A stretch of DNA of 64,000 bases. It comes from Duganella lactea (GTDB taxonomy: Bacteria; Pseudomonadota; Gammaproteobacteria; Burkholderiales; Burkholderiaceae_D). The position numbers were made by a program, and so were the translations under genes. Shown here piece by piece: positions 47,063-55,760 of this stretch; the stretch's first letter is position 1; each line of letters opens with the position of its first letter. The stretch covers positions 1 through 64,000 of the forward strand of contig NZ_WWCP01000027.1 of the NCBI RefSeq assembly GCF_009857505.1, given 5' to 3'. The notes beneath the pieces were generated by a model that did not search any database, was not told the origin of the DNA, and worked only from the letters and a program-made list of their open reading frames with translations.

Positions 47063-47869
47063 TCAGCGCCCCTTGAACTGCGGCGCGCGCTTTTCCATGA
47101 AGGCGGCCACGCCCTCGCGGTAATCGTCGCTGCGACCCAGTTCACTCATCATGCCGCATTCCAGCGCCAACTGCTGTTGCAACGTGTTGTGCGCGCTGGC
47201 GTGCAAGGCTTGCTTGGTGAAGGCCAGTCCCTTGGTCGGCGCGCTGGCGAAGTGGCGGGCCATGGCCTGCACTTCGGCGGCGAAGTCGTCGTCGGGGATG
47301 GCTTTCCAGATCAGGCCCCAGGCTTCGGCTTTGTCGGCGGTCAGCTTCTCGCCCAGCATGGCCAGCCCCATGGCGCGGGCGCCGCCGACCAGGCGTGGCA
47401 GGAAGTAGGTGCCGCCGGTGTCGGGGATCAGCCCCAGTTTGCAAAACACTTCGACAAAGCTGGCCGAGCGCGTGGCCAGCACGATGTCGCACGCCAGCGC
47501 GATGTTGGCGCCGGCGCCGGCGGCCACACCGTTGATGGCGCCGATCACCGGCAGCGGCAACGCGCGCAGCGATTGCACCAGTGGCGCGTAGTTCTTTTCC
47601 ACCGAGTCGCCCAGATCGATCGACCTGGCGCCCGGCGCCACCGCGCGGTCGGACAAGTCCTGGCCGGCGCAGAAGCCACGTCCGGCGCCGGTCAGCACCA
47701 GCACGCGCACGCTGCCGTCGGCGGCCGCAGCCGCGGTGGCGGTGCGGCGCAGCGCGTGGCGCACCTCGTCGTGCATGGCCTGCGTGAAGCTGTTCAGCTT
47801 ATCCGGGCGGTTGAGCGTCAGCGTGGCGATGCCGTCACTAATGTCGAACAGGATGTTCTGATAGTCCAT
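47063..47869 (-). CDS. paaG: 1,2-Epoxyphenylacetyl-CoA isomerase PaaG
   Basis: A 268-aa crotonase-fold isomerase that converts ring-1,2-epoxyphenylacetyl-CoA to oxepin-CoA. The oxyanion-hole segments are GAGRGFCAGQDLSD and INGVAAGAGANIALACDIV; the catalytic Asp region reads KLGLIPDTGGTYFLPRLVG. Length and start (MDYQNILFDISDGIATLTLNRP) are standard. It lies one base ahead of paaH. No separate paaF hydratase gene is present in the operon. Confidence 0.95.
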   Translation of the reverse strand: MDYQNILFDISDGIATLTLNRPDKLNSFTQAMHDEVRHALRRTATAAAAADGSVRVLVLTGAGRGFCAGQDLSDRAVAPGARSIDLGDSVEKNYAPLVQSLRALPLPVIGAINGVAAGAGANIALACDIVLATRSASFVEVFCKLGLIPDTGGTYFLPRLVGGARAMGLAMLGEKLTADKAEAWGLIWKAIPDDDFAAEVQAMARHFASAPTKGLAFTKQALHASAHNTLQQQLALECGMMSELGRSDDYREGVAAFMEKRAPQFKGR

Positions 47870-47883
47870 CTGGGTCTCCGTTC

Positions 47884-48966
47884 TTATTCCGCCTGGTCGA
47901 AGTCGATGACGACTTTGGCGGTGGTGGGGAAGCTCTGGCAGCTCAATACGTAGCCTCGGGCGATTTCGTAGTCTTCCAGCGCGTAGTTGGCGTCCATGTC
48001 GACCTTGCCCTCGATGACTTTGCAGCGGCAGGTCGAGCACACGCCGCCCTTGCACGAGTAGCGCATGTCGAGCCCCGCGCGCAGACCGGCGTCGAGCAGC
48101 GATTCCTTGTCCTGCTCCATGGTGAAGCTGGCGGCGTTGCCGTCCATGATGACGGTGACTTCGGTCTGCTGGTGGGCGGCGGCGCTGACCGCCGCCGCGC
48201 GCGGCTGGTGCGCGTGTTTCGGGATGCTGGCGGCGAACAGTTCGGCCTTGATGCTGGATTTCGGCAGGCCGGCTTCCTGCAGCGCCGCCGAGACGCCGTG
48301 CATCATGTCCTCCGGGCCGCAGATGAAGGCGGTGTCGATGTCTTCCGCGCGCACCCAGTGTTGCAGGAATTGCGCGGCCTTGTCCTGGGTGATGCGGCCG
48401 TTGAACAGTTCAATGTCCTGCTGCTCGCGGCTCATGACGTAGGCGATTTTCAGGCGGTCGAGGTAAGTGTCCTTCAGGTCCGACAGTTCTTCCTTGAAGA
48501 TCACCGACGACGAGGCGCGGTTGCCGTAGAAGAGCGTGAAGCTGCTGTGCGGTTCGGCGGCCAGCGTGGTCTTGATGATCGACAGGATCGGCGTGATGCC
48601 GCTGCCGGCGGCGAAGGCCAGGTAGTGCTTTTTGTGGCTGGCGTCCAGCGGCACGTTGAAGTGGCCCATCGGCGGCATCACGTCGATGATGTGGCCGGCG
48701 CGCAGGTTGTCGTTGGCCCAGCACGAGAACAGGCCGCCGTGGGTGCGCTTGATGGCCACGCGCAGCGCGCGGTCCTGCACGGCGGAACAGATCGAATAGG
48801 AGCGGCGCACGTCGTCGTCGCCGATCCGCGCGCGCAGCGTCAGGTGCTGGCCTTGCTGGTACTGGAAGCTGTCCTGCAGCTCGGGCGGCACGGCGAAGGT
48901 GACGGCGATGGTGTCGCGGGTTTCGTGGCGCACGTCGGCGATGGTCAGCGGGTGGAATTTGCTCAT
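47884..48966 (-). CDS. paaE: Phenylacetyl-CoA epoxidase, reductase subunit PaaE
   Basis: A 360-aa NADPH-dependent reductase that feeds electrons to the PaaABC oxygenase. The FAD-binding motif RRSYSICSAV lies near residue 55. The NAD domain includes GSGITPILSIIKT and FICGPEDMMHGV. The C-terminal plant-type 2Fe-2S domain has CKGGVCSTCRCKV and a fourth Cys in LSCQSFP. The ATG at 48966 begins MSKFHPL, the family start, 5 bases after paaD. Confidence 0.96.
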   Translation of the reverse strand: MSKFHPLTIADVRHETRDTIAVTFAVPPELQDSFQYQQGQHLTLRARIGDDDVRRSYSICSAVQDRALRVAIKRTHGGLFSCWANDNLRAGHIIDVMPPMGHFNVPLDASHKKHYLAFAAGSGITPILSIIKTTLAAEPHSSFTLFYGNRASSSVIFKEELSDLKDTYLDRLKIAYVMSREQQDIELFNGRITQDKAAQFLQHWVRAEDIDTAFICGPEDMMHGVSAALQEAGLPKSSIKAELFAASIPKHAHQPRAAAVSAAAHQQTEVTVIMDGNAASFTMEQDKESLLDAGLRAGLDMRYSCKGGVCSTCRCKVIEGKVDMDANYALEDYEIARGYVLSCQSFPTTAKVVIDFDQAE

Positions 48967-48971
48967 GGCGG

Positions 48972-49526
48972 TCAGTGGCACTTGAAGTAGTCGAACGGTT
49001 CGCGGCAGTCCAGGCATCTGTAGAGCGCCTTGCAGGGCGTGGAGCCGAACTGGCTGGTGATTTCGGTGTGCGTTGAGCCGCAGTGCGGGCAGGCGACCGT
49101 TGGCGCGGGGTGGGCGCGGCGCGAGATGGCGGCGGCGGCACCGGTTCGCAAACGGCTGATGTCGATGACCCGCTGCGCTGGCGGGGCGATGCCGTAGTCT
49201 TTCAGCGCGGCTTTGCCGGTTTCGCTCATCCAGTCGGTGGTCCAGGCGGGCGAGATTTGGGTGTGCAGGCGGACTGGCCGCACGCCGCGCGCTTGCAGCG
49301 CTTCGGTGATGGCGTCGGCGATGACTTGCATCGCCGGGCAGCCGGAGTAAGTTGGTGTGATGGTGATGTCGCAGCCGCCGTCGGCGCTCACGCGCACGGC
49401 GCGCACGATGCCCAGGTCGACGATGCTGATGACCGGGATTTCGGGATCGGGGATCGCGCCCAGCCAGGCCCAGATTTGCGTTGTATGGGCCCCGGCTTGC
49501 GCCGGGGTGACGGCGGTGGCGTTCAT
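48972..49526 (-). CDS. paaD: PaaD, epoxidase maturation factor
   Basis: A 184-aa DUF59/MIP18-type protein needed for assembly of the phenylacetyl-CoA epoxidase, probably its iron-sulfur part. The core reads DPEIPVISIVDLGIVRAVRV and PTYSGCPAMQVIAD. The C-terminal zinc-ribbon-like domain has CPHCGS and CLDCREP. The N-terminus MNATAVTPAQAGAHTTQ contains VTPAQAGAHT, encoded by a REP-type palindrome (49490-49507), so the first residues are probably a repeat-derived addition. Confidence 0.95.
   Translation of the reverse strand: MNATAVTPAQAGAHTTQIWAWLGAIPDPEIPVISIVDLGIVRAVRVSADGGCDITITPTYSGCPAMQVIADAITEALQARGVRPVRLHTQISPAWTTDWMSETGKAALKDYGIAPPAQRVIDISRLRTGAAAAISRRAHPAPTVACPHCGSTHTEITSQFGSTPCKALYRCLDCREPFDYFKCH
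49490..49507. repeat. REP-like palindrome inside the paaD coding start
   Basis: CCCCGGC-TTGC-GCCGGGG. On the minus strand it encodes the PAQAG residues of the PaaD N-terminus, a peptide I recall seeing wherever this type of dispersed repeat falls in a coding region. Confidence 0.7.
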
Positions 49527-49539
49527 GGTTGCCTCGCGC

Positions 49540-50292
49540 TTACCAGGTTGCGCCGGGATAGGCGCGTTGCAGGAACTGCATCTCGGCCAGGATGTAGCCC
49601 AGGTGCTCGCTGTGGCGGCCTTGCTTGCCGCCGCTCTGCATCCAGGCGTCGGCCGGCGGCATCGTCAGCGTGGCTTCGGTGAAGACCTCGTCCACGTGCG
49701 CCAGCCATTGCGCGCGCAGGTCGGCGGCGGCCGGCGCGATGCCGGCGGCGACCATCGCCTGATCGACCGTGTCGTAGGCGAAGACCTCGCCGCTGTACAT
49801 CCACAGCGCGTTGGCGGCGGCCTGGGTTTTGGCGTGGCTGACGTCCGTGCCGTCGCCCAGACGCACAATCAAGTCGCCGCTGCGGCGCAGGTGATAGGTC
49901 ACTTCCTTCAGCGACTTCTCGGCGATGGCGGCGATGCGTGGGTCGGCGCTGCGCGTCAGCCCTTCGATCAGGAAGTAGTGCCAGGTGTCGAAGTAGAACT
50001 GGCGCATCAGCGTGTCGGCGTAATTGCCGTTGGGCTGCTCCAGCAACAGGCAGTTCTTGAACTCGTGGGCGTCGCGCAGGAAGGCCAGCGCGTCCTCGTC
50101 GCGGCCGGCGCCTTCCAGTTCGGCCGCGTAGTCGTACCACAGGCGCGTTTGCCCCAGCAGGTCCAGCGCGACATTGGTCAGCGCCATGTCCTCCTCCAGC
50201 GCCGGCCCCTTGCCGCACCAGCGCGACAGCTGCTGGCTGAGGATCAGCGCATTGTCGCCGAGGCGCAGCAGGTAGTTGACCTTGTCGTCCAT
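49540..50292 (-). CDS. paaC: Phenylacetyl-CoA epoxidase, structural subunit PaaC
   Basis: A 250-aa ferritin-fold subunit that forms the stable core with PaaA. Conserved segments are YLLRLGDNALILSQQLSRWCGKGPALEEDMALTN and FYFDTWHYFLIEGL; the C-terminal RHSEHLGYILAEMQFLQRAYPGA is typical. The ATG at 50292 (MDDKVNYLL) is preferred over the upstream in-frame GTG at 50307, which falls at the end of paaB. Confidence 0.96.
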   Translation of the reverse strand: MDDKVNYLLRLGDNALILSQQLSRWCGKGPALEEDMALTNVALDLLGQTRLWYDYAAELEGAGRDEDALAFLRDAHEFKNCLLLEQPNGNYADTLMRQFYFDTWHYFLIEGLTRSADPRIAAIAEKSLKEVTYHLRRSGDLIVRLGDGTDVSHAKTQAAANALWMYSGEVFAYDTVDQAMVAAGIAPAAADLRAQWLAHVDEVFTEATLTMPPADAWMQSGGKQGRHSEHLGYILAEMQFLQRAYPGATW

Positions 50293-50303
50293 GGCCGCGC
50301 GCC

Positions 50304-50588
50304 TCACAGGTTCTTGACTTCTTCCGGCATCGGGAAGAAGGTCGGGTGGCGATACACCTTGCTGTTGGACGGCTCGAACAGCGCGCCCTTGTCGGCCGGG
50401 CTGCTGGCGACGATGTCGCTGGCGCGCACCACCCAGATGCTGACGCCCTCGTTGCGCCGGGTGTAGACGTCGCGCGCGTTATTCATCGCCATGCCGGCGT
50501 CGGGCGCGTGCAGGCTGCCGACATGTTTGTGCGCCAGCCCATGCTGGCTGCGGATGAAGATTTCCCACAGTGGCCATTCCTTGCTCAT
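50304..50588 (-). CDS. paaB: Phenylacetyl-CoA epoxidase subunit PaaB
   Basis: A 94-aa small subunit of the epoxidase complex. It begins MSKEWPLWEIFIRSQHGLAHKHVGSLHAPDAG and ends SKVYRHPTFFPMPEEVKNL, both hallmarks of PaaB. It links PaaAC units and probably helps electron transfer from PaaE. Its start overlaps the paaA stop by four bases. Confidence 0.97.
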   Translation of the reverse strand: MSKEWPLWEIFIRSQHGLAHKHVGSLHAPDAGMAMNNARDVYTRRNEGVSIWVVRASDIVASSPADKGALFEPSNSKVYRHPTFFPMPEEVKNL

Positions 50589-51574
50589 GGTGCGCTCTCC
50601 TGGTTGCGTTGCTTGTCGGCGTGGGCCACCAGCGCGTCGCGGAACCACTCGCCGTCGTCCCAGGCCCGGACCCGGGTTTGCAGGCGCTCGCGGTTGCACG
50701 GGCCGTTGCCCTGCAAGACGTTGTGGAACTCGGCCCAGTCGATGGCGCCGAAGTCGTAATGGCCGGTCTCGGCGTTCCAGCGCAGATCGGGGTCCGGCAC
50801 GGTCAGGCCCAGGAACTCGGCCTGCGGCACGGTCTGGTCGACCATGCGCTGGCGCAGCTCGTCGTTGGAGAACAGCTTGATGCGCCACTGCGCCGACTGC
50901 GCGCTGTTGACCGACGCCGCGTCCGACGGCCCGAACATCATCAACGACGGCCACCACCAGCGGTTCAGCGCGTCCTGCGCCATGGCCTTCTGCGCCGGCG
51001 TGCCGCGTGCCAGCGACAGCATGATGTCGTAGCCCTGGCGCGCGTGGAACGATTCTTCCTTGCACACGCGGATCATGGCGCGCGCATACGGGCCATACGA
51101 GCAGCGGCACAGCGGAATCTGGTTGATGATGGCCGAGCCGTCGACCAGCCAGCCGATGGCGCCCATGTCGGCCCAGCTCAGCGTCGGATAATTGAAGATG
51201 CTGGAGTATTTGGCCTTGCCGCTGTGCAGCGCGCGCAGCAGCTCGTCGCGCGACACGCCCAGCGTTTCGGCGGCGCTGTACAGGTACAGGCCGTGGCCGG
51301 CCTCGTCCTGGATCTTGGCCAGCAGGATGGACTTGCGCTTGAGCGTGGGCGCACGCGTCACCCAGTTGCCCTCCGGCAGTTGGCCGACGATCTCCGAATG
51401 CGCGTGCTGCGAGATCTGACGTATCAGCGTTTTGCGGTAGGCCTCGGGCATCCAGTCCTTGGCCTCGATCTTGATGCCGTCGTCGATGCGGGCCTGGAAC
51501 GCGCGCTCGTCGGCGCTCATGTCGTCGGCCGTGCGAACCTGCTTCAGGCCGGTCTCCACCAGTTGTGCGTACAT
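50585..51574 (-). CDS. paaA: Phenylacetyl-CoA epoxidase, catalytic subunit PaaA
   Basis: A 329-aa di-iron monooxygenase subunit that epoxidises the ring of phenylacetyl-CoA. The ferritin-like fold has the two iron-binding segments LLAKIQDEAGHGLYLY and VCKEESFHARQGYDIM, each with an ExxH pattern. It is the first gene of the leftward operon. AGGAGA lies just upstream of the ATG, and a candidate -10 (TATTAT) lies about 22 bases from the start. Confidence 0.98.
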   Translation of the reverse strand: MYAQLVETGLKQVRTADDMSADERAFQARIDDGIKIEAKDWMPEAYRKTLIRQISQHAHSEIVGQLPEGNWVTRAPTLKRKSILLAKIQDEAGHGLYLYSAAETLGVSRDELLRALHSGKAKYSSIFNYPTLSWADMGAIGWLVDGSAIINQIPLCRCSYGPYARAMIRVCKEESFHARQGYDIMLSLARGTPAQKAMAQDALNRWWWPSLMMFGPSDAASVNSAQSAQWRIKLFSNDELRQRMVDQTVPQAEFLGLTVPDPDLRWNAETGHYDFGAIDWAEFHNVLQGNGPCNRERLQTRVRAWDDGEWFRDALVAHADKQRNQESAP

Positions 51575-51720
51575 GGCTGTCTCCTGTTTCCATCCATAAT
51601 ACGATACGAATTTTGTTTTAGCTACAGTTTTTTTGTGTCATATTATTTTAATGCATCGGCTTAATTTTTGGCGCGCGGCAAAGTAAACTACGTTTCCATG
51701 TACAGATTAATAAGCCGCGT
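51575..51720. promoter_or_regulatory. paaA / paaX divergent control region
   Basis: A 146-bp AT-rich gap. On the minus strand TATTAT (51601-51596) is a plausible -10 for paaA. It overlaps an ATTCGTATCG stretch (about 51602-51612) that resembles the ATTCG core reported for PaaX operators, so repression there is likely. The assignment rests on one half-site only. Confidence 0.4.
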
Positions 51721-52647
51721 ATGAATTGCAACGACTGGATCACCGGTTTTTTGGCCACCGACCCGCCGCGTTCGAAATCGCTGGTGGTGACCATTTTTGG
51801 CGATGCCATCGTGCCGCATGGCGGCATGGTGTGGCTGGGCAGCCTGATCGAGCTGCTGGCGCCGTTCGGCGTCAACGACCGCCTGTTGCGCACCACCGTG
51901 TTCCGGCTGGCGCAGGAAGGCTGGCTGGGCGCGCAGCGTGACGGTCGCCGCGCGTCGTATGCGATCACGCCGGAGGCGATGGCGCGTTTCGTGCACGCCT
52001 ACCGCCGCATCTACGCGCCGCCGAACGTGCACTGGGACGGCAGCTGGACGCTGGTGCTCAACGGCGACGGCATGCTCAACGCGGCCGAGCGGGCGGCGGT
52101 GCGCAAGGAATTGTTGTGGGAAGGCTATAGCGTGATCGCGCCGGGCATCATGGGCCATCCGGCGGCCGACGGCGCGGCGCTGGACGAGCTGCTCCAGCGG
52201 CTGGGCGTGGCCGGCAAGCTGTTCGTGGTGCAGGGCAAGTCGATGCGCCAGGTCAGCGCGCGCCCGCTCAGCGATCTGGTGGCCGAGGGCTGGGACGTGG
52301 CGGCGGTGGCCGACGGCTACAGCAAATTCCTCGCCCAGTTCACGCCGCTGCTGACGGCGCTGCGCGCCGCCGCCGCCGAGACGCCGCCGACGCCGGAACA
52401 AGCCTTCGTGATGCGCACGCTGCTGATCCACGCCTACCGCCGCGTGCAGTTGCACGATCCGCAACTGCCGGTCGAACTGCTGCCAACGCCATGGCCGGGC
52501 GCGCTGGCCTACGAGCTGGCGCGCGACATCTACCTGCGCGTCTACGCCGCCGCCGAGCAACACATCGACGCCGCCCTGCGCCGCGAGGACGCCGCCGCCG
52601 CCAGCGCCGAAGCCGCCTTCTTCGACCGCTTCGGCGGCTTGAGCTAG
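51721..52647 (+). CDS. paaX: PaaX, phenylacetate-operon repressor
   Basis: A 308-aa transcriptional repressor released by phenylacetyl-CoA. The N-terminal winged-helix domain includes KSLVVTIFGDAIVPHGGMVWLGSLIELLAPFGVNDRLLRTTVFRL and AQREGRRASY-like wing residues (AQRDGRRASYAIT). The middle and C-terminal domains, with PNVHWDGSWTLVL and the late AYELARDIYLRVY, match the family. It is divergent from the operon it should control. Confidence 0.96.
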   Translation: MNCNDWITGFLATDPPRSKSLVVTIFGDAIVPHGGMVWLGSLIELLAPFGVNDRLLRTTVFRLAQEGWLGAQRDGRRASYAITPEAMARFVHAYRRIYAPPNVHWDGSWTLVLNGDGMLNAAERAAVRKELLWEGYSVIAPGIMGHPAADGAALDELLQRLGVAGKLFVVQGKSMRQVSARPLSDLVAEGWDVAAVADGYSKFLAQFTPLLTALRAAAAETPPTPEQAFVMRTLLIHAYRRVQLHDPQLPVELLPTPWPGALAYELARDIYLRVYAAAEQHIDAALRREDAAAASAEAAFFDRFGGLS

Positions 52648-52775
52648 CGCGCCGCGGCCCTAACACCGACGGCGTGGCACTGGAAATCCGCGCGGGCCGG
52701 CGCGCTACCCTGTATCATGTCGGGTCCGCGCCACAAGCGCGGGCCTCTTTCCATCGAATTCATCAGGATTCCGTC

Positions 52776-53906
52776 ATGCCTATCAAAATCAGCCAGCAAT
52801 TCGACGCTGGCGCCATCGAGGTGGTCCGCGCCGCTGATCCGGCCGCCATCGACCTGAACCTCCGCAAGGATTCCCACGCCGACATCACCCAGTGGTTCTA
52901 CTACCGCGTGCAGGGCGCGCAGGGCACGCCGCTGACGATGAACTTCCTCAACGCCGGCCAGTCCGCCTATCCGGACGGCTGGCAGGATTACCAGGCCGTC
53001 GCCAGCTACGACCGCGACAGCTGGTTCCGCGTGCCGACCACCTACGATGGCCAGACCATGACCATCCAGCACACGCCCGAGCACGACAGCGTCTACTACG
53101 CCTACTTCGAGCCGTATTCGTGGGAACGCCATCTGGCGCTGCTGGACAACGCCCAGCTGTCGCCGCTGGTCAGGCTGGTCGACCTGGGCAACACCATCGA
53201 CGGCCGCGACCTCAACATGCTGGTCATCGGCGATCCGGACGCGGCGCAAAAAGTGTGGATCATCGCCCGCCAGCACCCGGGCGAAACCATGGCCGAGTGG
53301 TTGGTCGAAGGCTTGGTCGAGGCGCTGCTGGACCCGGCCAACCCGTTCGGCCGCCAGTGCCTGAAGGAAGCGGTGTTCTACGTGGTACCGAACATGAACC
53401 CGGACGGCTCGGTGCGCGGCAACCTGCGCACCAACGCCGCCGGCGCCAACCTGAACCGCGAATGGCTGAACCCGACCATGGAGCGCAGCCCGGAAGTGTT
53501 CCTGGTCAAGCAGAAGATGCACGAGACCGGTGTCGATCTGTGCCTGGACATCCACGGCGACGAGGGCCTGCCGTATGTGTTCGTGGCCGGCAGCGAGTCG
53601 CTGCCGGCGTTCACGCCGGACCAGGCCGAGGCGCAGCAGTACTTCATCGACAATTTCCTGATCGCCAGCCCGGACTTCCAGGACGAGTTCGGCTACGGCG
53701 AGACGCCGTACACGCCGGCGACGCTGACCATGGGCTCGCCGCACATCACCCACGCCTTCGGCTGCCTGTCGCTGACGCTGGAGATGCCGTTCAAGGACAA
53801 CGCCAACGATCCGGACCCGGACACCGGCTGGAACGGCGCCCGCTCCGCCGAGCTGGGCAAGGCGATCCTGCAGCCGGTGCTGCAATCGCTGTTGGCGCAG
53901 CAGTAA
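52776..53906 (+). CDS. M14-type zinc carboxypeptidase (AGBL/cytosolic-type)
   Basis: A 376-aa peptidase without a signal peptide. Residues 1-125 form the beta-sandwich N-domain found in cytosolic carboxypeptidases (DADITQWFYYRVQG-like pattern, here HADITQWFYYRVQG; ending YFEPYSWERH). The M14 domain has zinc ligands in RQHPGETMAEW (His, Glu) and CLDIHGDEG (His), with the catalytic Glu in LTLEMPFKD. Relatives deglutamylate protein tails; the substrate in bacteria is unclear. The ATG at 52776 fits the family; the frame continues to 52491. Confidence 0.9.
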   Translation: MPIKISQQFDAGAIEVVRAADPAAIDLNLRKDSHADITQWFYYRVQGAQGTPLTMNFLNAGQSAYPDGWQDYQAVASYDRDSWFRVPTTYDGQTMTIQHTPEHDSVYYAYFEPYSWERHLALLDNAQLSPLVRLVDLGNTIDGRDLNMLVIGDPDAAQKVWIIARQHPGETMAEWLVEGLVEALLDPANPFGRQCLKEAVFYVVPNMNPDGSVRGNLRTNAAGANLNREWLNPTMERSPEVFLVKQKMHETGVDLCLDIHGDEGLPYVFVAGSESLPAFTPDQAEAQQYFIDNFLIASPDFQDEFGYGETPYTPATLTMGSPHITHAFGCLSLTLEMPFKDNANDPDPDTGWNGARSAELGKAILQPVLQSLLAQQ

Positions 53907-54070
53907 GCTCGGCGCCACTCCCCGCGGCGCCGCTTCCAGGCGCCGCATCCCTGCTCAAGCTATGTATCCGAGCATATACATAGGGTTTCTCTCTCACAGC
54001 CAGCGCCTGATTTTGCCTGACATGGCCTGACGAATGCCTGAAATTTAGCCGCCCGCCCGCCGAACTTCCG

Positions 54071-54316
54071 ATGGAACGCGAGTACGGCCAGCCCACCGAT
54101 CGCGGCTACCAATGGAAAGAACTGTTCCTGCCGCACGGCACAAGGCTGCGCATCCTCCACCGCGGCCACTGCCACATGGCGCAAGTGGAAGGCAACTACC
54201 TGATGGCCGAAGGAAAAATCACCACGCCGAGCGCATGGGCCGAAGAAGTATGCGGCAGCATCCGCAACGCCTGGCGCGACATCTATGTGCGCCGCGCCCG
54301 TCGCGGCACCGATTAG
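54071..54316 (+). CDS. Small RAMA-like protein
   Basis: An 81-aa basic protein. The pattern LPHGTRLRIL, then the strand HCHMAQVEGNYLMAEGK, then TPSAWAEEVCGSIRNAWRDIYVR resembles the RAMA/DUF2924-type fold (GT..L, dG.i..dG, SPSa.A....G..rNaW), seen in restriction- or DNA-modification-associated proteins. No partner gene is adjacent. Its stop overlaps the convergent pmbA stop by four bases. The 164 bp before it contain no gene that I can support. Confidence 0.6.
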   Translation: MEREYGQPTDRGYQWKELFLPHGTRLRILHRGHCHMAQVEGNYLMAEGKITTPSAWAEEVCGSIRNAWRDIYVRRARRGTD

Positions 54317-55665
54317 GTGCCGGCCACCACCATGTTCTCGATCAGGATCGAGCCGGTCTGCTTGGTGCCGCGCACCAGCACATCATTGCCGACCGCGACG
54401 ATCTGCGCCAGCATGTCCTTCATATTGCCGGCGATGGTGATCTCCTCCACCGGATACTGGATCACGCCATTCTCCACCCAGTAGCCGGCGGCGCCGCGCG
54501 AATAATCGCCGGTCACATAATTGGTGCCCTGGCCCATCAGCTCGGTAACCAGCAGGCCGGTACCCATCTTGCACAACATGCCGGCGAAGTCATCGGCCGC
54601 CGTGGTCAGCGACGACGTCAGCGACAGGTTGTGCGAGCCGCCGGCGTTGCCGGTGGTCTGCATGCCCAGCTTGCGCGCCGAATAGGACGACAGGAAGTAA
54701 CCCTGCACCACGCCGTCCTTGACCACATCGCGCTTGACCGTGCGCACGCCCTCCTCGTCGAACGGCGCCGAGCCGACCGCGCCGATCACATGCGGGTCCT
54801 CGACGATCTGCACATGCTTGGGCAGCACCTGCTGGCCCAGCGAGTCGAGCAGGAAGGTCGACTTGCGATACAGCGCGCCGCCCGAGGTGGCTTGCACGTA
54901 GGCCCCCAGCAAACCGGCCGCCAGCGGCGCCTCGAACAGCACCGGGCAGGTGCGCGTGTCGATGCTGCGCGCATGCAAGCGCGCCAGCGCGCGCTCCGCC
55001 GCGTAGCGGCCGATCGCCTCCGGCGACGCCATCGTCGCCGCATCGCGCACCGACGAATACCAGTCGTCGCGCTGCATATGCTTGCCCTTGCCGGCGATCA
55101 ACGCCGCCGACAGCGTGTGGCGCGAAAACGGGTAACCGCCGATAAAGCCGCGCGAATTGGCCGCGACAAACTGTGACTGCTGCACATGCACGCCGACGCC
55201 ATCCGAATTGGTCACGCGCGGATCGACGGCGAAGGCAGCCGCCTCGGCGCGCTGCGCCAGCGCCACCGCCTCGGCGGTCGAGATCTCCCATGGATAGAAC
55301 AGTTTCAGGTCGCGCGGGTTCAGCTCCAGCAGCTCGGCGTCGGCCAGACCGGCGCAATCGTCATCGGCGGTGAAGCGGGCGATATTGTAGGCCGCCTCCA
55401 CCGTCGCCTTCAGCGCGGCCGGCGAAAAATCGGAGGTCGAGGCGTTGCCGCGGCGCTGGCCGATGAACACGGTCACGCCCATGCCCTTGTCTTTATTTTG
55501 CTCGATGGTCTCGATCTGGCTCTTGCGCACCGACACCGACAGGCCGCTGCCCTCGCTGATTTCGACGGCGCAATCGGTGCCGCCTTGGGCTTTCGCGTAG
55601 CCCAGCACATCGCATGCGAGCTGCTTCAACTGGTCCTGGGTGTGGGTAAAATGGGTATCGCTCAT
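54313..55665 (-). CDS. pmbA: PmbA/TldE metalloprotease-complex subunit
   Basis: A 450-aa TldE-type protein that pairs with TldD in proteolysis of small peptides or antitoxins. The N-terminus has VSVRKSQIETIEQNKDKGMGVTVFIG, the middle PVLFEAPLAAGLLG, and the C-terminal TNYVTGDYSRGAAGYWVENGVIQYPVEEITIAGN is the family hallmark. TldE lacks the metal HExxxH motif of TldD, as here. tldD is not in the window. It is divergent from darP. Confidence 0.96.
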   Translation of the reverse strand: MSDTHFTHTQDQLKQLACDVLGYAKAQGGTDCAVEISEGSGLSVSVRKSQIETIEQNKDKGMGVTVFIGQRRGNASTSDFSPAALKATVEAAYNIARFTADDDCAGLADAELLELNPRDLKLFYPWEISTAEAVALAQRAEAAAFAVDPRVTNSDGVGVHVQQSQFVAANSRGFIGGYPFSRHTLSAALIAGKGKHMQRDDWYSSVRDAATMASPEAIGRYAAERALARLHARSIDTRTCPVLFEAPLAAGLLGAYVQATSGGALYRKSTFLLDSLGQQVLPKHVQIVEDPHVIGAVGSAPFDEEGVRTVKRDVVKDGVVQGYFLSSYSARKLGMQTTGNAGGSHNLSLTSSLTTAADDFAGMLCKMGTGLLVTELMGQGTNYVTGDYSRGAAGYWVENGVIQYPVEEITIAGNMKDMLAQIVAVGNDVLVRGTKQTGSILIENMVVAGT

Positions 55666-55760
55666 GGGCTGTTTTATTCGGGTTGGCCGCTAAAACAGTT
55701 ATCATAGCAGTCGTTTACAGTTTAAGGGCGCCGCCAAGCGCCCGCTCGAAAGTTAATATT

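Noticed and set aside
51602..51612. Definite PaaX operator
   Set aside because: Only one ATTCG-like half-site is visible and no second arm; kept only as a possibility in the control-region entry.
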